Origin: BACL27 sp964203235
Lineage (GTDB): Bacteria > Actinomycetota > Acidimicrobiia > Acidimicrobiales > Ilumatobacteraceae
NCBI GenBank assembly: GCA_964203235.1
Contig: CAXNLE010000003.1
Location: 95,373-159,372 of the forward strand
Direction of reading: 5' to 3'
DNA: 64,000 bases
Under the pieces are notes generated by a model. That model ran no database searches and was not told the origin of the DNA. It worked only from the letters and a program-made list of their open reading frames with translations. Position 1 is the stretch's first letter. Each line of letters opens with the position of its first letter. The position numbers and the translations under genes are program-made. This document shows positions 36,673 to 45,883 of the stretch, piece after piece.

Positions 36673-36929
36673 AGTGCTGAATATCTGTCATGGGCTAATT
36701 CTGCGGTGAGACCGAACGATTTACCTATTTGCTCCCAAGTGGCGCCTAACGCACGTGCTTGCTTGAACGCAGCCAAAATCTCTTTGTCACTGATTACCTG
36801 TTCAACTTCGGCGTGCATTATCAGTGACTCTTCATGCGAGAGCGGTCTCGAATTGTCAATATCAAAGTTTTCGCACGCTTCAGCGAGTTTGTCAGCATGA
36901 ATAATGATTTCAGCAATTGATCGTTTCAT
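36654..36929 (-). CDS. Small helix-turn-helix protein, candidate antitoxin
   Basis: A 91-residue protein using the ATG at 36929 (GAGAAGAG just upstream; GTG at 36941 is possible). The C-terminal part, QARALGATWEQIGKSFGLT followed by AELAHDRYS, reads as a helix-turn-helix of the type seen in small actinobacterial antitoxin-like regulators. It directly follows a 73-codon gene of toxin-like size, stop and start within 15 bases. Function is inferred from layout. Confidence 0.6.
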   Translation of the reverse strand: MKRSIAEIIIHADKLAEACENFDIDNSRPLSHEESLIMHAEVEQVISDKEILAAFKQARALGATWEQIGKSFGLTAELAHDRYSALISERG

Positions 36930-36940
36930 ATCTCTTCTCA

Positions 36941-37162
36941 CTACTTTAGGTACTTTTTCCGAGCTTGCATAGCGTGAATAATCAGAAAGCCATTTTCTGA
37001 ACGAATCAGTGCGACTTCAATCAGATTACCGTCGCGATTTGGTCCTATGAGCATCACAATGTCGTCATCGGTGACTTCAAGAATCGCATTGCGAAATGCG
37101 TGGAGAATGTCTTCGTCGTCAATGCCATGTTTTCGAGCGCTTGTCAAAATTCTCGCATTCAC
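36941..37162 (-). CDS. Small protein, candidate toxin (BrnT/RelE-like size and pattern)
   Basis: A 73-residue protein from a GTG start. It has an N-terminal helix with ARKHGI, then DEDILHAF, and two or three beta strands with a basic end (ALIRSENGFLIIHAMQARKKYL). The KHGI element and the positively charged end recall BrnT-like RNase toxins, but identity is not certain. It precedes the candidate antitoxin, the order found in brnT-brnA. Confidence 0.5.
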   Translation of the reverse strand: MNARILTSARKHGIDDEDILHAFRNAILEVTDDDIVMLIGPNRDGNLIEVALIRSENGFLIIHAMQARKKYLK

Positions 37163-37358
37163 TAACCGCCGACGTGTGCGCTCTGAATCTGTTTTGGCTA
37201 GCTAGTTATTTCGTGAGGATGAGATAAAAAGTGCGAGCACACGAGCTACTACGACTATCGCGATGGGGCACGAGAAAATCTATTGAGTTATCAATGCCCA
37301 TGCCGGGTTTGATGATCTGAATAGTTAACCAACTGTTCATTCAAAAATTGGGGTTTGA

Positions 37359-37384
37359 GTTATCTCAATAGTTATTGAGATAAC
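37359..37384. promoter_or_regulatory. Perfect 26-bp palindrome, probable ArsR operator
   Basis: GTTATCTCAATA at 37359-37370 and its exact reverse complement at 37373-37384 are separated by GT. The palindrome ends 12 bases before the arsR-type start codon, the usual place for ArsR autorepression. A partial half-site (TATTGAG) occurs near 37281. Confidence 0.8.
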
Positions 37385-37396
37385 TATATTAGAGGT

Positions 37397-38047
37397 GTGG
37401 AATCTGAAAAGCTTTTAGCGTCGAGGCATGCGGCGCTAGGTGACGAAGTTCGGCTGAGCATTGTCAAATTTGTCAGCGAGTCAGATCGCACCGTAAATGA
37501 GATTCGTCAGTTTCTTGAAATCGTTTCGCCGTTGTTGGCACATCATCTAGATGTTCTTGAAAGCGTCGGTCTGATTTCTCGTAGCAAGTCTGCAATTGAT
37601 GCCCGTAAACGCTTTGTATCAGTGCGGCACGAAAATTTGCCGCAGTTTGATTCGCCGCAAATTCCGAAGCGGGTGGTCTTCGTGTGCACCGAAAATATTG
37701 CTCGCTCGCAACTTGCAAATGCGATTTGGCATGGTCTCATTGGAGAAAATGCTTCGTGTGGCGGTACAAAACCAGGTGAAACTATCCACGCATTAACAAT
37801 CGAGTCAGCCGAACGAAACGGTTTTAAAATCAAGAGCCGAAAACCTCGTCAAGTCAGCACAAGAGATCTTGAAAAGTCAACAGTGATTACAGTGTGCGAC
37901 TCGGCATATGCCGAACTCGGCGCAAGCAATGTTGACGCGCATTGGTCGATTTCAGATCCGGTGCAGGTTGGTACAAAGAGCGCATTCAACAAAACGATCA
38001 AACAACTTGAACAACGAATTCAATTGTTTAAAGGAGCAATTAAATGA
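37397..38047 (+). CDS. ArsR-family regulator fused to a low-molecular-weight phosphatase/ArsC domain
   Basis: A 216-residue two-domain protein. Residues 1 to about 75 form a winged helix of the ArsR type (SPLLAHHLDVLESVGLI is the recognition region). Residues about 90-216 form an arsenate-reductase/LMW phosphatase fold with the C-x5-R loop CTENIARS at Cys97. The DNA-binding part has no cysteine at all, so the usual ArsR thiol sensor is absent; Cys97, Cys121 and Cys167 lie in the phosphatase part. GTG at 37397. The stop overlaps arsC (ATGA). Likely represses the operon through the palindrome upstream. Confidence 0.88.
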   Translation: MESEKLLASRHAALGDEVRLSIVKFVSESDRTVNEIRQFLEIVSPLLAHHLDVLESVGLISRSKSAIDARKRFVSVRHENLPQFDSPQIPKRVVFVCTENIARSQLANAIWHGLIGENASCGGTKPGETIHALTIESAERNGFKIKSRKPRQVSTRDLEKSTVITVCDSAYAELGASNVDAHWSISDPVQVGTKSAFNKTIKQLEQRIQLFKGAIK

Positions 38048-38691
38048 ACACAGAAATCGAGAGAGACATGAATATTGATTCGCATGAAATAGTCGAAAGC
38101 TCAACACGACATTTGTCTCGAAAGTTCGCCGGCATTTACGATGAGGCTTATATTCGCCCAATCGTCGTCGAGTCGTATAAAAGTTTTGCGAGCGCGAAAA
38201 TTCAAACATTCGTGGCTGTCTTTACGACGCGTTTCGCTGACGATCGCCTAAGAGCCCTCGCCAAAATAGACGGAAAAATTCGCAACACGATGCCGTCCGT
38301 GTTGTTTGTCTGTGTGCATAATGCGGGGCGGTCGCAAATGGCCGCAGGCTGGGTGCGTCACCTCGCGCAAGACCGCGTTGAGGTTTATTCGGGTGGTTCA
38401 GACCCAGGCAAAGAACTTAACCTCGCGGTTGTTGAAGCGATGAACGAAGTTGGCATCGACATCTCAAACGAATTTCCGAAACCGTTTGTCACGGAAATAG
38501 TCCAAGCAGCCGACGCGGTTATCACGATGGGTTGTGGCGATACATGTCCAATTTTTCCGGGCAAGCGCTACGAAGATTGGGCACTTGAAGATCCTGCGGG
38601 GCATGGCATTGAAGCGGTGCGACCAATTCGCGACGAAATTCGTCGCCGTGTAGTAGAACTACTCAACGACCTCGGCATCGAAACGAAGTAA
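38044..38691 (+). CDS. arsC: Arsenate reductase with N-terminal three-helix domain
   Basis: A 215-residue ArsC. Residues about 15-80 form the helical N-terminal domain seen in actinobacterial reductases. The catalytic P-loop CVHNAGRS starts at Cys90, and GCGDTCPIFPG supplies the further cysteines. It reduces arsenate to arsenite, in Actinobacteria commonly with mycothiol and mycoredoxin or thioredoxin. The gene is coupled to the ArsR fusion upstream and is four bases before the aquaporin gene. Confidence 0.92.
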   Translation: MNTEIERDMNIDSHEIVESSTRHLSRKFAGIYDEAYIRPIVVESYKSFASAKIQTFVAVFTTRFADDRLRALAKIDGKIRNTMPSVLFVCVHNAGRSQMAAGWVRHLAQDRVEVYSGGSDPGKELNLAVVEAMNEVGIDISNEFPKPFVTEIVQAADAVITMGCGDTCPIFPGKRYEDWALEDPAGHGIEAVRPIRDEIRRRVVELLNDLGIETK

Positions 38692-38695
38692 AACT

Positions 38696-39370
38696 ATGCA
38701 ACCCGCAAATCTCATTAAACGACTCTTCGCCGAAGCACTCGGCACCGCACTACTGATCATTTCAGTCGTTGGTTCTGGAATCATGGCGACAAACCTCACC
38801 GACGATGTCGCGCTACAACTTCTCGCCAACGCTGGCGCGACAGTCGGCGCGCTTATCGCACTGATCTTGATGTTTGGTCCGATTTCTGGCGCGCACTTCA
38901 ACCCGGTCGTCACTGCGGCAACTTGCATTTTTGACGCGCGACCGTGGCGTGAGTTGGCGCCGTATGCAGTCAGCCAAACAATCGGCGGCATCATTGGCTC
39001 GGTAATTGCCAACTTGATGTTTAGTCTCAGCATTCTTGGGCCGTCGACAAAAATTCGCGAGGGCTCTGGCATCTGGCTCGGCGAAGTTGTCGCCACGGTT
39101 GGCTTATTGCTCGTGATTTTTCTTATCGCTCGCGGTCCGCGACCTGAGTCAGTGCCAGTTGCTGTCGGCGTGTGGATAGGTGGTGCCTATTGGTTCACTT
39201 CATCAACGTCTTTGGCCAACCCTGCCGTATCGATCGCCCGTAGTTTCAGCGAATCGTTTGCGGGCATTGCGCGCGAGTCGGTGCCGACCTTCATCGTCAT
39301 GCAATTAATTGGCCTCGTCATCGCCACACTCATCTTGTTGGTGTTTATTGAGCGCCAACCGGCTAACTGA
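38696..39370 (+). CDS. Aquaporin-family channel, probable arsenite exit (AqpS-like)
   Basis: A 224-residue MIP channel with six helices. The first asparagine box is GAHFNPV (NPV rather than NPA) and the second is LANPAVSIARSFS. Its place as third gene of an arsenic operon, in place of a pump such as ArsB or Acr3, matches the AqpS arrangement of Sinorhizobium meliloti, where arsenite made by ArsC leaves through the channel down its gradient. ATG at 38696. Confidence 0.87.
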   Translation: MQPANLIKRLFAEALGTALLIISVVGSGIMATNLTDDVALQLLANAGATVGALIALILMFGPISGAHFNPVVTAATCIFDARPWRELAPYAVSQTIGGIIGSVIANLMFSLSILGPSTKIREGSGIWLGEVVATVGLLLVIFLIARGPRPESVPVAVGVWIGGAYWFTSSTSLANPAVSIARSFSESFAGIARESVPTFIVMQLIGLVIATLILLVFIERQPAN

Positions 39371-39393
39371 CGAGTCTTTTCAGCCCCGCAACT

Positions 39394-40545
39394 TCAGCTG
39401 GTTGTTATCGAGTAGATGTTGCGATCCATTGAAAGTGCGTAGATGCCATTTGATGTCTGTTGAATCGCAACCACGTTTCCTAACTTCTCAACAAGTTTTT
39501 CTCGGCCTAAGAGTGTTGTGCCATTTAATTTCAAGCCAGTTACGGCCCCAGAACAGTAGTCACTAAACAGATACCAGCCGCGCAACGCAATTAGAGGACT
39601 ATTCGCACTTACTCGCACACCGCCGCTTACCGAGCAACCATCGTCGCCGTGCTTGTATTCATAAATCGGTTTAAGTGCCATCGGTGCACTCTGGTCGGCA
39701 TTGAACTTGTATGAACCTTCGAATGCGCTCCAGCCAAAATTAGTTTTGCGACCGCCAGTGCTGATCGCACCGCTGGCGCTGCCAGTACTGCTATTCGCAG
39801 TTGCGACATTTATTTCTTCCCATTTATTTTGACCAACATCAGCAATCCATAAATTGTTTAGTTCATCAAACGAGATGCGCCAAGGGTTTCGCAACCCAAT
39901 CGACCAGATCTCGGGCAGGGCTCCACTCACGCCAACATAAGGATTATCTTTTGGTATTTGGTATCGCTTTTGCGGTGTCGCTGTCGGGTCGATTCGCAAA
40001 ATTTTGCCAAGCATTGACTTAAGGTTTTGTGAAGTGCGATCAGGGTCGCCACTCGAGCCGCCATCACCGGTGCCGATGTAGAGCATGTTGTCTCGTCCGG
40101 TGATGATTGCGCCACCGTTGTGATTTGAATAAGGCTGTTTGATCACAAGAAGTTCACGACGACTCTTTGCGTCAAATTCGCCAGTCTTTGTCAGCGCATA
40201 TTCGGCGATGACCGTGTCACCCGCTTTATTGGTGTAATTCACGTAAGCAAAGCCTTTGCGAAAAGTGAGTCCAAGCAAACCGCGTTCACCTTTAGCAGAA
40301 GTCAATGAAGTTATATCTAAAACTTTTGTCAGTGCCTTTGAGTTGTACTTCCAGAAAAATATGCGGCCTTGTTGTGAAACAATGTATGCGCCGTTGTCAC
40401 TAATTTGACGTTCAACAAGTGCAACTGGTTGGTCTACTTCGACAACTATTCTCGCTTGAAATTTTGCCGCTACCGCATTTGAATATGAAGTAGTTGAACT
40501 AGCCGGCGCTGCTAAAGCAAGCGTGCTAAATGCAATTGATATCAA
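39394..40545 (-). CDS. Secreted PQQ-type glucose/sorbosone dehydrogenase family protein
   Basis: A 383-residue exported beta-propeller of the GSDH family: QGRIFFWKY, RGLLGLTF, the calcium/PQQ region NHNGGAI with GTGDGGSSGDP, and SIGLRNPWRISFD are all hallmarks. Members oxidise aldoses with PQQ in the periplasm or outside the cell. The N-terminal hydrophobic stretch is a signal peptide. The start is uncertain: TTG at 40545 is the first standard codon after an upstream in-frame stop. No PQQ synthesis genes are in the window. Confidence 0.85.
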   Translation of the reverse strand: MISIAFSTLALAAPASSTTSYSNAVAAKFQARIVVEVDQPVALVERQISDNGAYIVSQQGRIFFWKYNSKALTKVLDITSLTSAKGERGLLGLTFRKGFAYVNYTNKAGDTVIAEYALTKTGEFDAKSRRELLVIKQPYSNHNGGAIITGRDNMLYIGTGDGGSSGDPDRTSQNLKSMLGKILRIDPTATPQKRYQIPKDNPYVGVSGALPEIWSIGLRNPWRISFDELNNLWIADVGQNKWEEINVATANSSTGSASGAISTGGRKTNFGWSAFEGSYKFNADQSAPMALKPIYEYKHGDDGCSVSGGVRVSANSPLIALRGWYLFSDYCSGAVTGLKLNGTTLLGREKLVEKLGNVVAIQQTSNGIYALSMDRNIYSITTS

Positions 40546-40606
40546 AAACAGTTTTATAACTGAGAATGATATCTATGACGCGTATCTATTAATCAATAAA
40601 GTCTTG

Positions 40607-41953
40607 TTAGTGAACAACCTGAATAACTGGCCGCTCAACCGGGGCAGGTTGATAATTCGTTTGATGTGATTTTTCGGCATCAAACTCTTTGCCGTCACTA
40701 ATTCTCATGAATAGACCCGAGACACATGTGTAGCTAATTGCAACTACACCCAATACCTGACCGTAGTCGGCAAGTCCGCTGGCAATTATTCCAATTGAGC
40801 ATCCGCCGATAAATGCAAAATTGTAAACCATATCGTATGTCGCAAAAATTCGGCCAAGATTTTCTTTTGACGAGTTTGCTTGAATTGTCGCGTCAGATCT
40901 GATGCGTAGATTCTGAAACGCCAGTGCACATGCTGCAATTGCCACGATTCCGACTCTTGGGTTTGAAGAACTTGCCGCAATGCCAATGGCAGCACCTGCA
41001 ATCAAAAATGACATGACGGTGATTGATCGGCGCGGGTATCTTTCTGAAATCCACTCAGCGGTGTTTGACCCGATGAACGAACCGCACGCACATGAACCGA
41101 GCACAGTTACGTAACCAGTCGTTTGCAGATTGTACGCACGGTCAACCATCAGCGCAATACTCGCGATGCAAACTCCGAAGAGCAGGCGATGAATCGCCGT
41201 GGCCAACATTGCGAATCTGGTTTTTTGAGCCATGAACTGTGCGCCAAGCATTCGAAAATCAAATCGGTCAGTATTTGTTTTCGTTCTTGTGCCTCCGCCA
41301 AGCGGAACAGATATTTTGTTGAAAAGTGCGGCGGCGCTAAGTTGCCCGATTGCGCTCAGACAAAGAGCAAGTGCTGGCGAACTTGACGAAATTAAAGTTC
41401 CTATTCCCGCGCCAATTGCGCCTGCAATAACACTGAGTATCAAACTCATTGAATCGGCTGCAACAAGTTCATGGCGTCTTACAAGTTGCGCTAGAGCCGT
41501 CGCGCGCGCGGTATACAAAATTCTTGTTAGCGACACTAATAGTGCCATAACTAAATAGCCGACCCATCGAGTTTCGGATGACAGCGAAATGATCCCACAA
41601 AATGTAATTGCACCGCGAAGCACATTTCCGCGAGCCAGAATTCTATTTCGCTCGAACCTATCTGCGAGGTGTCCTGCGAGTGGGCCAATCAGCAACAGTG
41701 GAACCGCCGAAACAATGAGTGCTGTTGTCAACGCGGTAATTGATGGCGCATCGGTGAAAGTAAACAACATTATTTGTGCGAGAGTAAGTGAAGAAAGTGC
41801 GTCAGATCTTTGAGAGATGAATTGGCCGCTAATTGCCAAGCGAAAATCTCTGTATTTAAATAAGTCGCGTCGGCGGACATGAATGGCACTTGACGCACGA
41901 CGAAGTTTGAACACATTTCTATTGTTGCTAATTAAAAGTTCACATGTGGGCAC
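40607..41953 (-). CDS. MFS transporter
   Basis: A 448-residue transporter with about 12 helices: SGQFISQRSDALSSL in helix 1, GPLAGHLADRFERNRIL as the loop 2-3 signature, and a polar C-terminal tail of about 40 residues. Similar to MFS_3 exporters. The N-terminus before FKYRDFRLAISG is uncertain; GTG at 41953 gives the longest form and GTG near 41914 a shorter one. It is divergent from the glycan operon, 144 bases away. Confidence 0.82.
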   Translation of the reverse strand: MPTCELLISNNRNVFKLRRASSAIHVRRRDLFKYRDFRLAISGQFISQRSDALSSLTLAQIMLFTFTDAPSITALTTALIVSAVPLLLIGPLAGHLADRFERNRILARGNVLRGAITFCGIISLSSETRWVGYLVMALLVSLTRILYTARATALAQLVRRHELVAADSMSLILSVIAGAIGAGIGTLISSSSPALALCLSAIGQLSAAALFNKISVPLGGGTRTKTNTDRFDFRMLGAQFMAQKTRFAMLATAIHRLLFGVCIASIALMVDRAYNLQTTGYVTVLGSCACGSFIGSNTAEWISERYPRRSITVMSFLIAGAAIGIAASSSNPRVGIVAIAACALAFQNLRIRSDATIQANSSKENLGRIFATYDMVYNFAFIGGCSIGIIASGLADYGQVLGVVAISYTCVSGLFMRISDGKEFDAEKSHQTNYQPAPVERPVIQVVH

Positions 41954-42097
41954 TAGACGTGAACAGAATCTGAACTTTTTTATTCGTATCTGATATCAAT
42001 TTAGAAACCGATTGTTTACTTATCATTAACTTGGATTACATCTAATTAACTACTCGAATTTTCGCTCTTGTAATCTAGGTCTCATAGTTTCTAATGA

Positions 42098-43303
42098 GTG
42101 AATGAGTTTTCAAACTTAGATGCCGCGTCTATGACTCCGACGTCGCAAACTTCGTTAACAGACGGTGACTCAAAATTGCGTGTAGCAATCGTTACCGAGA
42201 GTTTTCTTCCACAAGTCAATGGCGTTACTAATTCTGTTCTGCGAACCCTTGAATTTCTGCGCGCAGGTGGACACGAAGTTGCCGTCTTTGCACCTGGCCC
42301 TGGCGAGTCATCAGTCAATGGCGTGCCGATAATTCGTATGGGATCTTTTGGATTTCCGGGTTATGTTGATTTGCGAATTGCAGTGCCGCGCCGTGCGTTG
42401 GAAAGCGAAATCAGAAATTTTCAACCTGATGTAATTCATGTTGCTGCGCCTGCGGTACTCGGGGCATGGGCTCTTCACATTGCTCGCAAACTTGAGATTC
42501 CGTCGGTCGCAATTTATCAAACAGATTTGGCGGGTTTCGCTCGACAATATCGACTTGGCGCAACGTCGCCAGCGCTATGGCGATACATCGCCGCTATTCA
42601 TAATCGAGCCGACATCACTCTTGCGCCGTCGTCAGCGGCCGTTTGGGATTTGCGAAGTCACGGAGTTGAAAATGTTGTTCGGTGGATGCGTGGTGTTGAC
42701 GCCAAGCGTTTCAACCCCGATCATTGCAGTGCCGAACTTCGCCATCGTTTTAGTTCGCGTGGCAACAAAATCGTTGGGTTTGTTGGTCGCCTTGCGCGAG
42801 AAAAACAAGTTGACCGACTGGTAGAGGTCGCAGCATTGCCAGGAGTATCACTTGTAATCGTCGGCGATGGCCCATGCAAAGACAAACTTGAAAAAATGAT
42901 TCCATCGGCATTGTTTACGGGCTTTGCAAGCGGTCTTGAATTATCGCAAATGTATGCATCATTCGATGTGTTTGCCCACACTGGGGTCGACGAAACTTTC
43001 TGTCAGGCGATTCAAGAGGCACTTGCCTCTGGAGTTCCTGTTGTTGCACCTGCGTCCGGTGGGCCACTTGATTTAGTTCAGCATGGACACAATGGTTATT
43101 TATGGAACCCAGCAAAGCGCCACACATTTGTTGAGGGTGTAAATGAATTAGTTACAAATGGCGAGAGCCTCAAGTTTTGTGCTTCAAATGCACGTGCGTC
43201 AGTTGAACACAGAACTTGGGATTCAGTGATGTCAGAACTTGTTGGTCACTATCGCGCAGTAGCAAATGGTCTTTCAATGGCTTACAGCGGGGCTTCAAAA
43301 TGA
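42098..43303 (+). CDS. GT4 mannosyltransferase, MgtA/PimB-like
   Basis: A glycosyltransferase of up to 401 residues with GT-B fold. RVAIVTESFLPQVNGVTNSV and the following G-GHEV region match the actinobacterial MgtA group, which uses GDP-mannose on glycolipids. The donor site has GFVGRLAREKQVDRLVE, and the GT4 EX7E-type segment is ETFCQAIQEALASGVPV. Start is uncertain between GTG 42098 and ATG 42131. It heads an operon of five genes joined by overlapping or touching codons up to 47263. Confidence 0.85.
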   Translation: MNEFSNLDAASMTPTSQTSLTDGDSKLRVAIVTESFLPQVNGVTNSVLRTLEFLRAGGHEVAVFAPGPGESSVNGVPIIRMGSFGFPGYVDLRIAVPRRALESEIRNFQPDVIHVAAPAVLGAWALHIARKLEIPSVAIYQTDLAGFARQYRLGATSPALWRYIAAIHNRADITLAPSSAAVWDLRSHGVENVVRWMRGVDAKRFNPDHCSAELRHRFSSRGNKIVGFVGRLAREKQVDRLVEVAALPGVSLVIVGDGPCKDKLEKMIPSALFTGFASGLELSQMYASFDVFAHTGVDETFCQAIQEALASGVPVVAPASGGPLDLVQHGHNGYLWNPAKRHTFVEGVNELVTNGESLKFCASNARASVEHRTWDSVMSELVGHYRAVANGLSMAYSGASK

Positions 43304-44085
43304 AATCACTAATCGTTTCACTACATGATGTTGCCCCGGGGTCTGCAGAGACGTCGCGTCGATGGATGGAACTTTTTGATGAGCGCAATCTTGTGGTATC
43401 GCTACTGGTGATTCCCGGACTATGGAACGGCACTGAACTACTTGCCGATGAACAATTTCAAAAGTGGCTTAAACAAGTCAGCAGCAGTTCACACGAAGTC
43501 GTTCTGCATGGTTTAAATCATCAGATGATTGAAGAACCTAGTACCAGTTCATTGAAGTTAATTAGCGGTCGATTATTTGCCAGAGGCTGTCAAGAGTTTT
43601 GGGCGCTTAGTAAAGCTGATGCCAAAGCGTTAGTTAGTGATGGATTAAATAAATTATCGTCACTTGGCTTTAAGCCGTCTGGTTTTATCGCCCCAGGTTG
43701 GCTGGCATCGGCTGGCACAACTCAAGCAATTAGCGAGATCGGTTTTTCTTACACAACTTCACATTTGCTGATTAGTGATCTGTTATTTGAAAAGCGCCAC
43801 TTTGCACCAGTCGTTTGCCAACGACCGAACGCCCCGACAACTCGGCTTGTGATGTTGATGACAACCCTTCTGGCAGAAATTTTAATGGCTCTGCGCTTGC
43901 CACTTCGGATTGCGGTTCATCCAGAAGACCTTCACGATGCAAAACTTCGAAAACTAATTCTTAAAATCATCAGTCGAGCGGTCGTCAATGGATATCAGTC
44001 AATTACTTATGACCAATTCGTAACTAGCAAGCGCAAGCGAAACAAAATGCCAACAGGGTTAAACGACACAATGAGTTTTGTGTAA
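43300..44085 (+). CDS. DUF2334/polysaccharide-deacetylase family protein
   Basis: A 261-residue protein with LHDVAP at the N-terminus (metal-binding aspartate) and the histidine pair HGLNH, followed by FIAPGWLAS, as in DUF2334 carbohydrate deacetylases. It would remove acetyl groups from a sugar, probably in the glycan made by this operon. The start is the ATG overlapping the previous stop (ATGA); the longer frame from 43216 lies inside the upstream gene. Its stop overlaps the next start (TAATG). Confidence 0.82.
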   Translation: MKSLIVSLHDVAPGSAETSRRWMELFDERNLVVSLLVIPGLWNGTELLADEQFQKWLKQVSSSSHEVVLHGLNHQMIEEPSTSSLKLISGRLFARGCQEFWALSKADAKALVSDGLNKLSSLGFKPSGFIAPGWLASAGTTQAISEIGFSYTTSHLLISDLLFEKRHFAPVVCQRPNAPTTRLVMLMTTLLAEILMALRLPLRIAVHPEDLHDAKLRKLILKIISRAVVNGYQSITYDQFVTSKRKRNKMPTGLNDTMSFV

Positions 44086-45200
44086 TGCATATTGTTCAAG
44101 TCGCAAATTTTGTCACACCAACTTCAGGTGGTCAGCGTGTTGCACTAAATACTCTTGCCAAAGAATATATTGCGCAAGGACATTCATGCACACTTGTAAT
44201 CCCTGGTGCACGATACGAAGTTTCAAATGATGGCATGCGAAATTGCGTCGAGGTGCCAGGCGTGCCAGTTCCATTTAGCGGTGGGTATAGAGCAATAATT
44301 ACACGACAAAAACTTGAGAAAGTGTTATTTGAGTTAAAGCCAGATGTTGTTGAGTTGTCAGATAAAACAACATTGTCTTGGGTGCCGCAGCGGTGTCGCC
44401 TCAATGACGTTCCATGTGTTTTGTTTTCACACGAACGTGCGAGTGATGTTGTTGCAGATCGATTTGCAACTTGGCTGCCAGTCTCAGGAATTTTTGATCG
44501 TTGGGCTCAAAATATTCACGACAATGTCGATGCAGTTGTTTGTGCAAGCAAATATGCCGCGCAAGAGTATCGCCACATGAGCGAACGAGTGCGAATTATC
44601 CATCTTGGTGTTGACCACAAGACGTTTACAAGTTCTGCCGCGATAAAAAAACAAGATGTATCGCCAGTTGTGTTGTACGCAGGTCGGCTTTCAATTGAAA
44701 AGCGGCCGTATGTTGCAATCGCGGCCATCCGTGAACTTCAGATTAAAGGGCAAAGAATAAAACTGTTGGTCGCTGGTGATGGTGCGATGAGAAACAAGTT
44801 AGAAGCTACCGCAGATGGATTAGACGTCACATTTCTCGGACGAATTTCTGATCGCAATCAACTCGCCGAAATCATGGCGAGTGTCGATGTCGTTATTGCG
44901 CCTAGCCCGTATGAAACATTTGGTTTAACGATTCTTGAGTCACTTGCATGTGGAACACCAGTGGTTGTGTCAAATAATGGTGCCGGCCAAGAACTTATTG
45001 AAAATGGTTGTGGTGAGGCTGTTGAAAGTAGTGGCACGCAAGTTGCTGAAGCGTTGTTGCGAATTATGTCTCAAGATCGAGATGCGATTCGTCATCGATG
45101 CATAACGAGAGCATCTGGCTATAGCTGGCACCTTGCAGCTTCTGAAATGTTGCAATTATTCGAATCACTTACCTCTAGAGAAGTAGCTAAGGCAGCATGA
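44085..45200 (+). CDS. Glycosyltransferase family 4
   Basis: A 371-residue GT-B enzyme: TSGGQRVALNTLAKEY near the N-terminus, donor region LYAGRLSIEKRPYVAIAA, and the EX7E segment PYETFGLTILESLACGTPVV. Donor and acceptor unknown; sequence suggests retaining transfer of mannose- or glucose-type sugars. Overlaps the genes on both sides by one to four bases. Confidence 0.88.
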   Translation: MHIVQVANFVTPTSGGQRVALNTLAKEYIAQGHSCTLVIPGARYEVSNDGMRNCVEVPGVPVPFSGGYRAIITRQKLEKVLFELKPDVVELSDKTTLSWVPQRCRLNDVPCVLFSHERASDVVADRFATWLPVSGIFDRWAQNIHDNVDAVVCASKYAAQEYRHMSERVRIIHLGVDHKTFTSSAAIKKQDVSPVVLYAGRLSIEKRPYVAIAAIRELQIKGQRIKLLVAGDGAMRNKLEATADGLDVTFLGRISDRNQLAEIMASVDVVIAPSPYETFGLTILESLACGTPVVVSNNGAGQELIENGCGEAVESSGTQVAEALLRIMSQDRDAIRHRCITRASGYSWHLAASEMLQLFESLTSREVAKAA

Positions 45201-45883
45201 TGAACATTCAAATAGTACCTATCTCAGGATATGAAGATCAGATCAGAGAATTATTCTGGCAAACATTGACGATTGGTGATCCGCTTTCATTTGACTTGAC
45301 ATGTTCTAAGCAATATGAAGCGCTGGGGCTTAACTGGTATCTCACAAGTGGGTCGCGTGACGGGGTAGTTGCACTGGTAGACAAAAAAGTTGCTGGATAT
45401 TGTCTCGTTTGTCTAGATGGTGTTTCGTTTCGTCGTGCGCAGCGCTCACAATTATTTAAACTCGCTGGTTGTGTATTGATTGCACTTGTAACGGGGCGAA
45501 TCAACAGCAAGTCACGTCTTTTCTACTGGCATCGATTTAGAGACTCGCTGACGATTATGCGAACCCGAAAGGTTCTTCCGGCAAATATTGACATGCATGT
45601 TCACCTGAATGTAGTGAGTGGCTACAACGACGGATCAATTTCTCTTCGACTGCGTGCGCACGCTGACAATGTATGCATTAGCAGCGGGTCGTCTGCATAT
45701 TTTGGTGAAATGAATTCAATTGGCAAGCGTCGTACCGTAGGGCTGCGCCGAGTTGGTGGCGAAATTATTGATCAGTCATCAAATAGAACTTTCAGTTGGC
45801 TGACTGGTCAAGACATTCATCGCCTGACGATGGTGCGATATCCAGTGATAAAGGCAGCCGAGAAAGTTTTGCAGGCGGCATAG
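45197..45883 (+). CDS. GNAT-like acetyltransferase in glycan operon
   Basis: A 228-residue protein with a weak N-acetyltransferase pattern: VPISGYEDQIRELF start, VALVDKKVAGYCLV as the central strands, and ANIDMHVHLNVVSGYNDGSISLRLR resembling the H-x-H-x-N then acetyl-CoA loop region of some GNAT enzymes. Acceptor unknown. ATG 45197 overlaps the upstream stop (ATGATGA), and the next gene starts at the base after its stop. Confidence 0.55.
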   Translation: MMNIQIVPISGYEDQIRELFWQTLTIGDPLSFDLTCSKQYEALGLNWYLTSGSRDGVVALVDKKVAGYCLVCLDGVSFRRAQRSQLFKLAGCVLIALVTGRINSKSRLFYWHRFRDSLTIMRTRKVLPANIDMHVHLNVVSGYNDGSISLRLRAHADNVCISSGSSAYFGEMNSIGKRRTVGLRRVGGEIIDQSSNRTFSWLTGQDIHRLTMVRYPVIKAAEKVLQAA

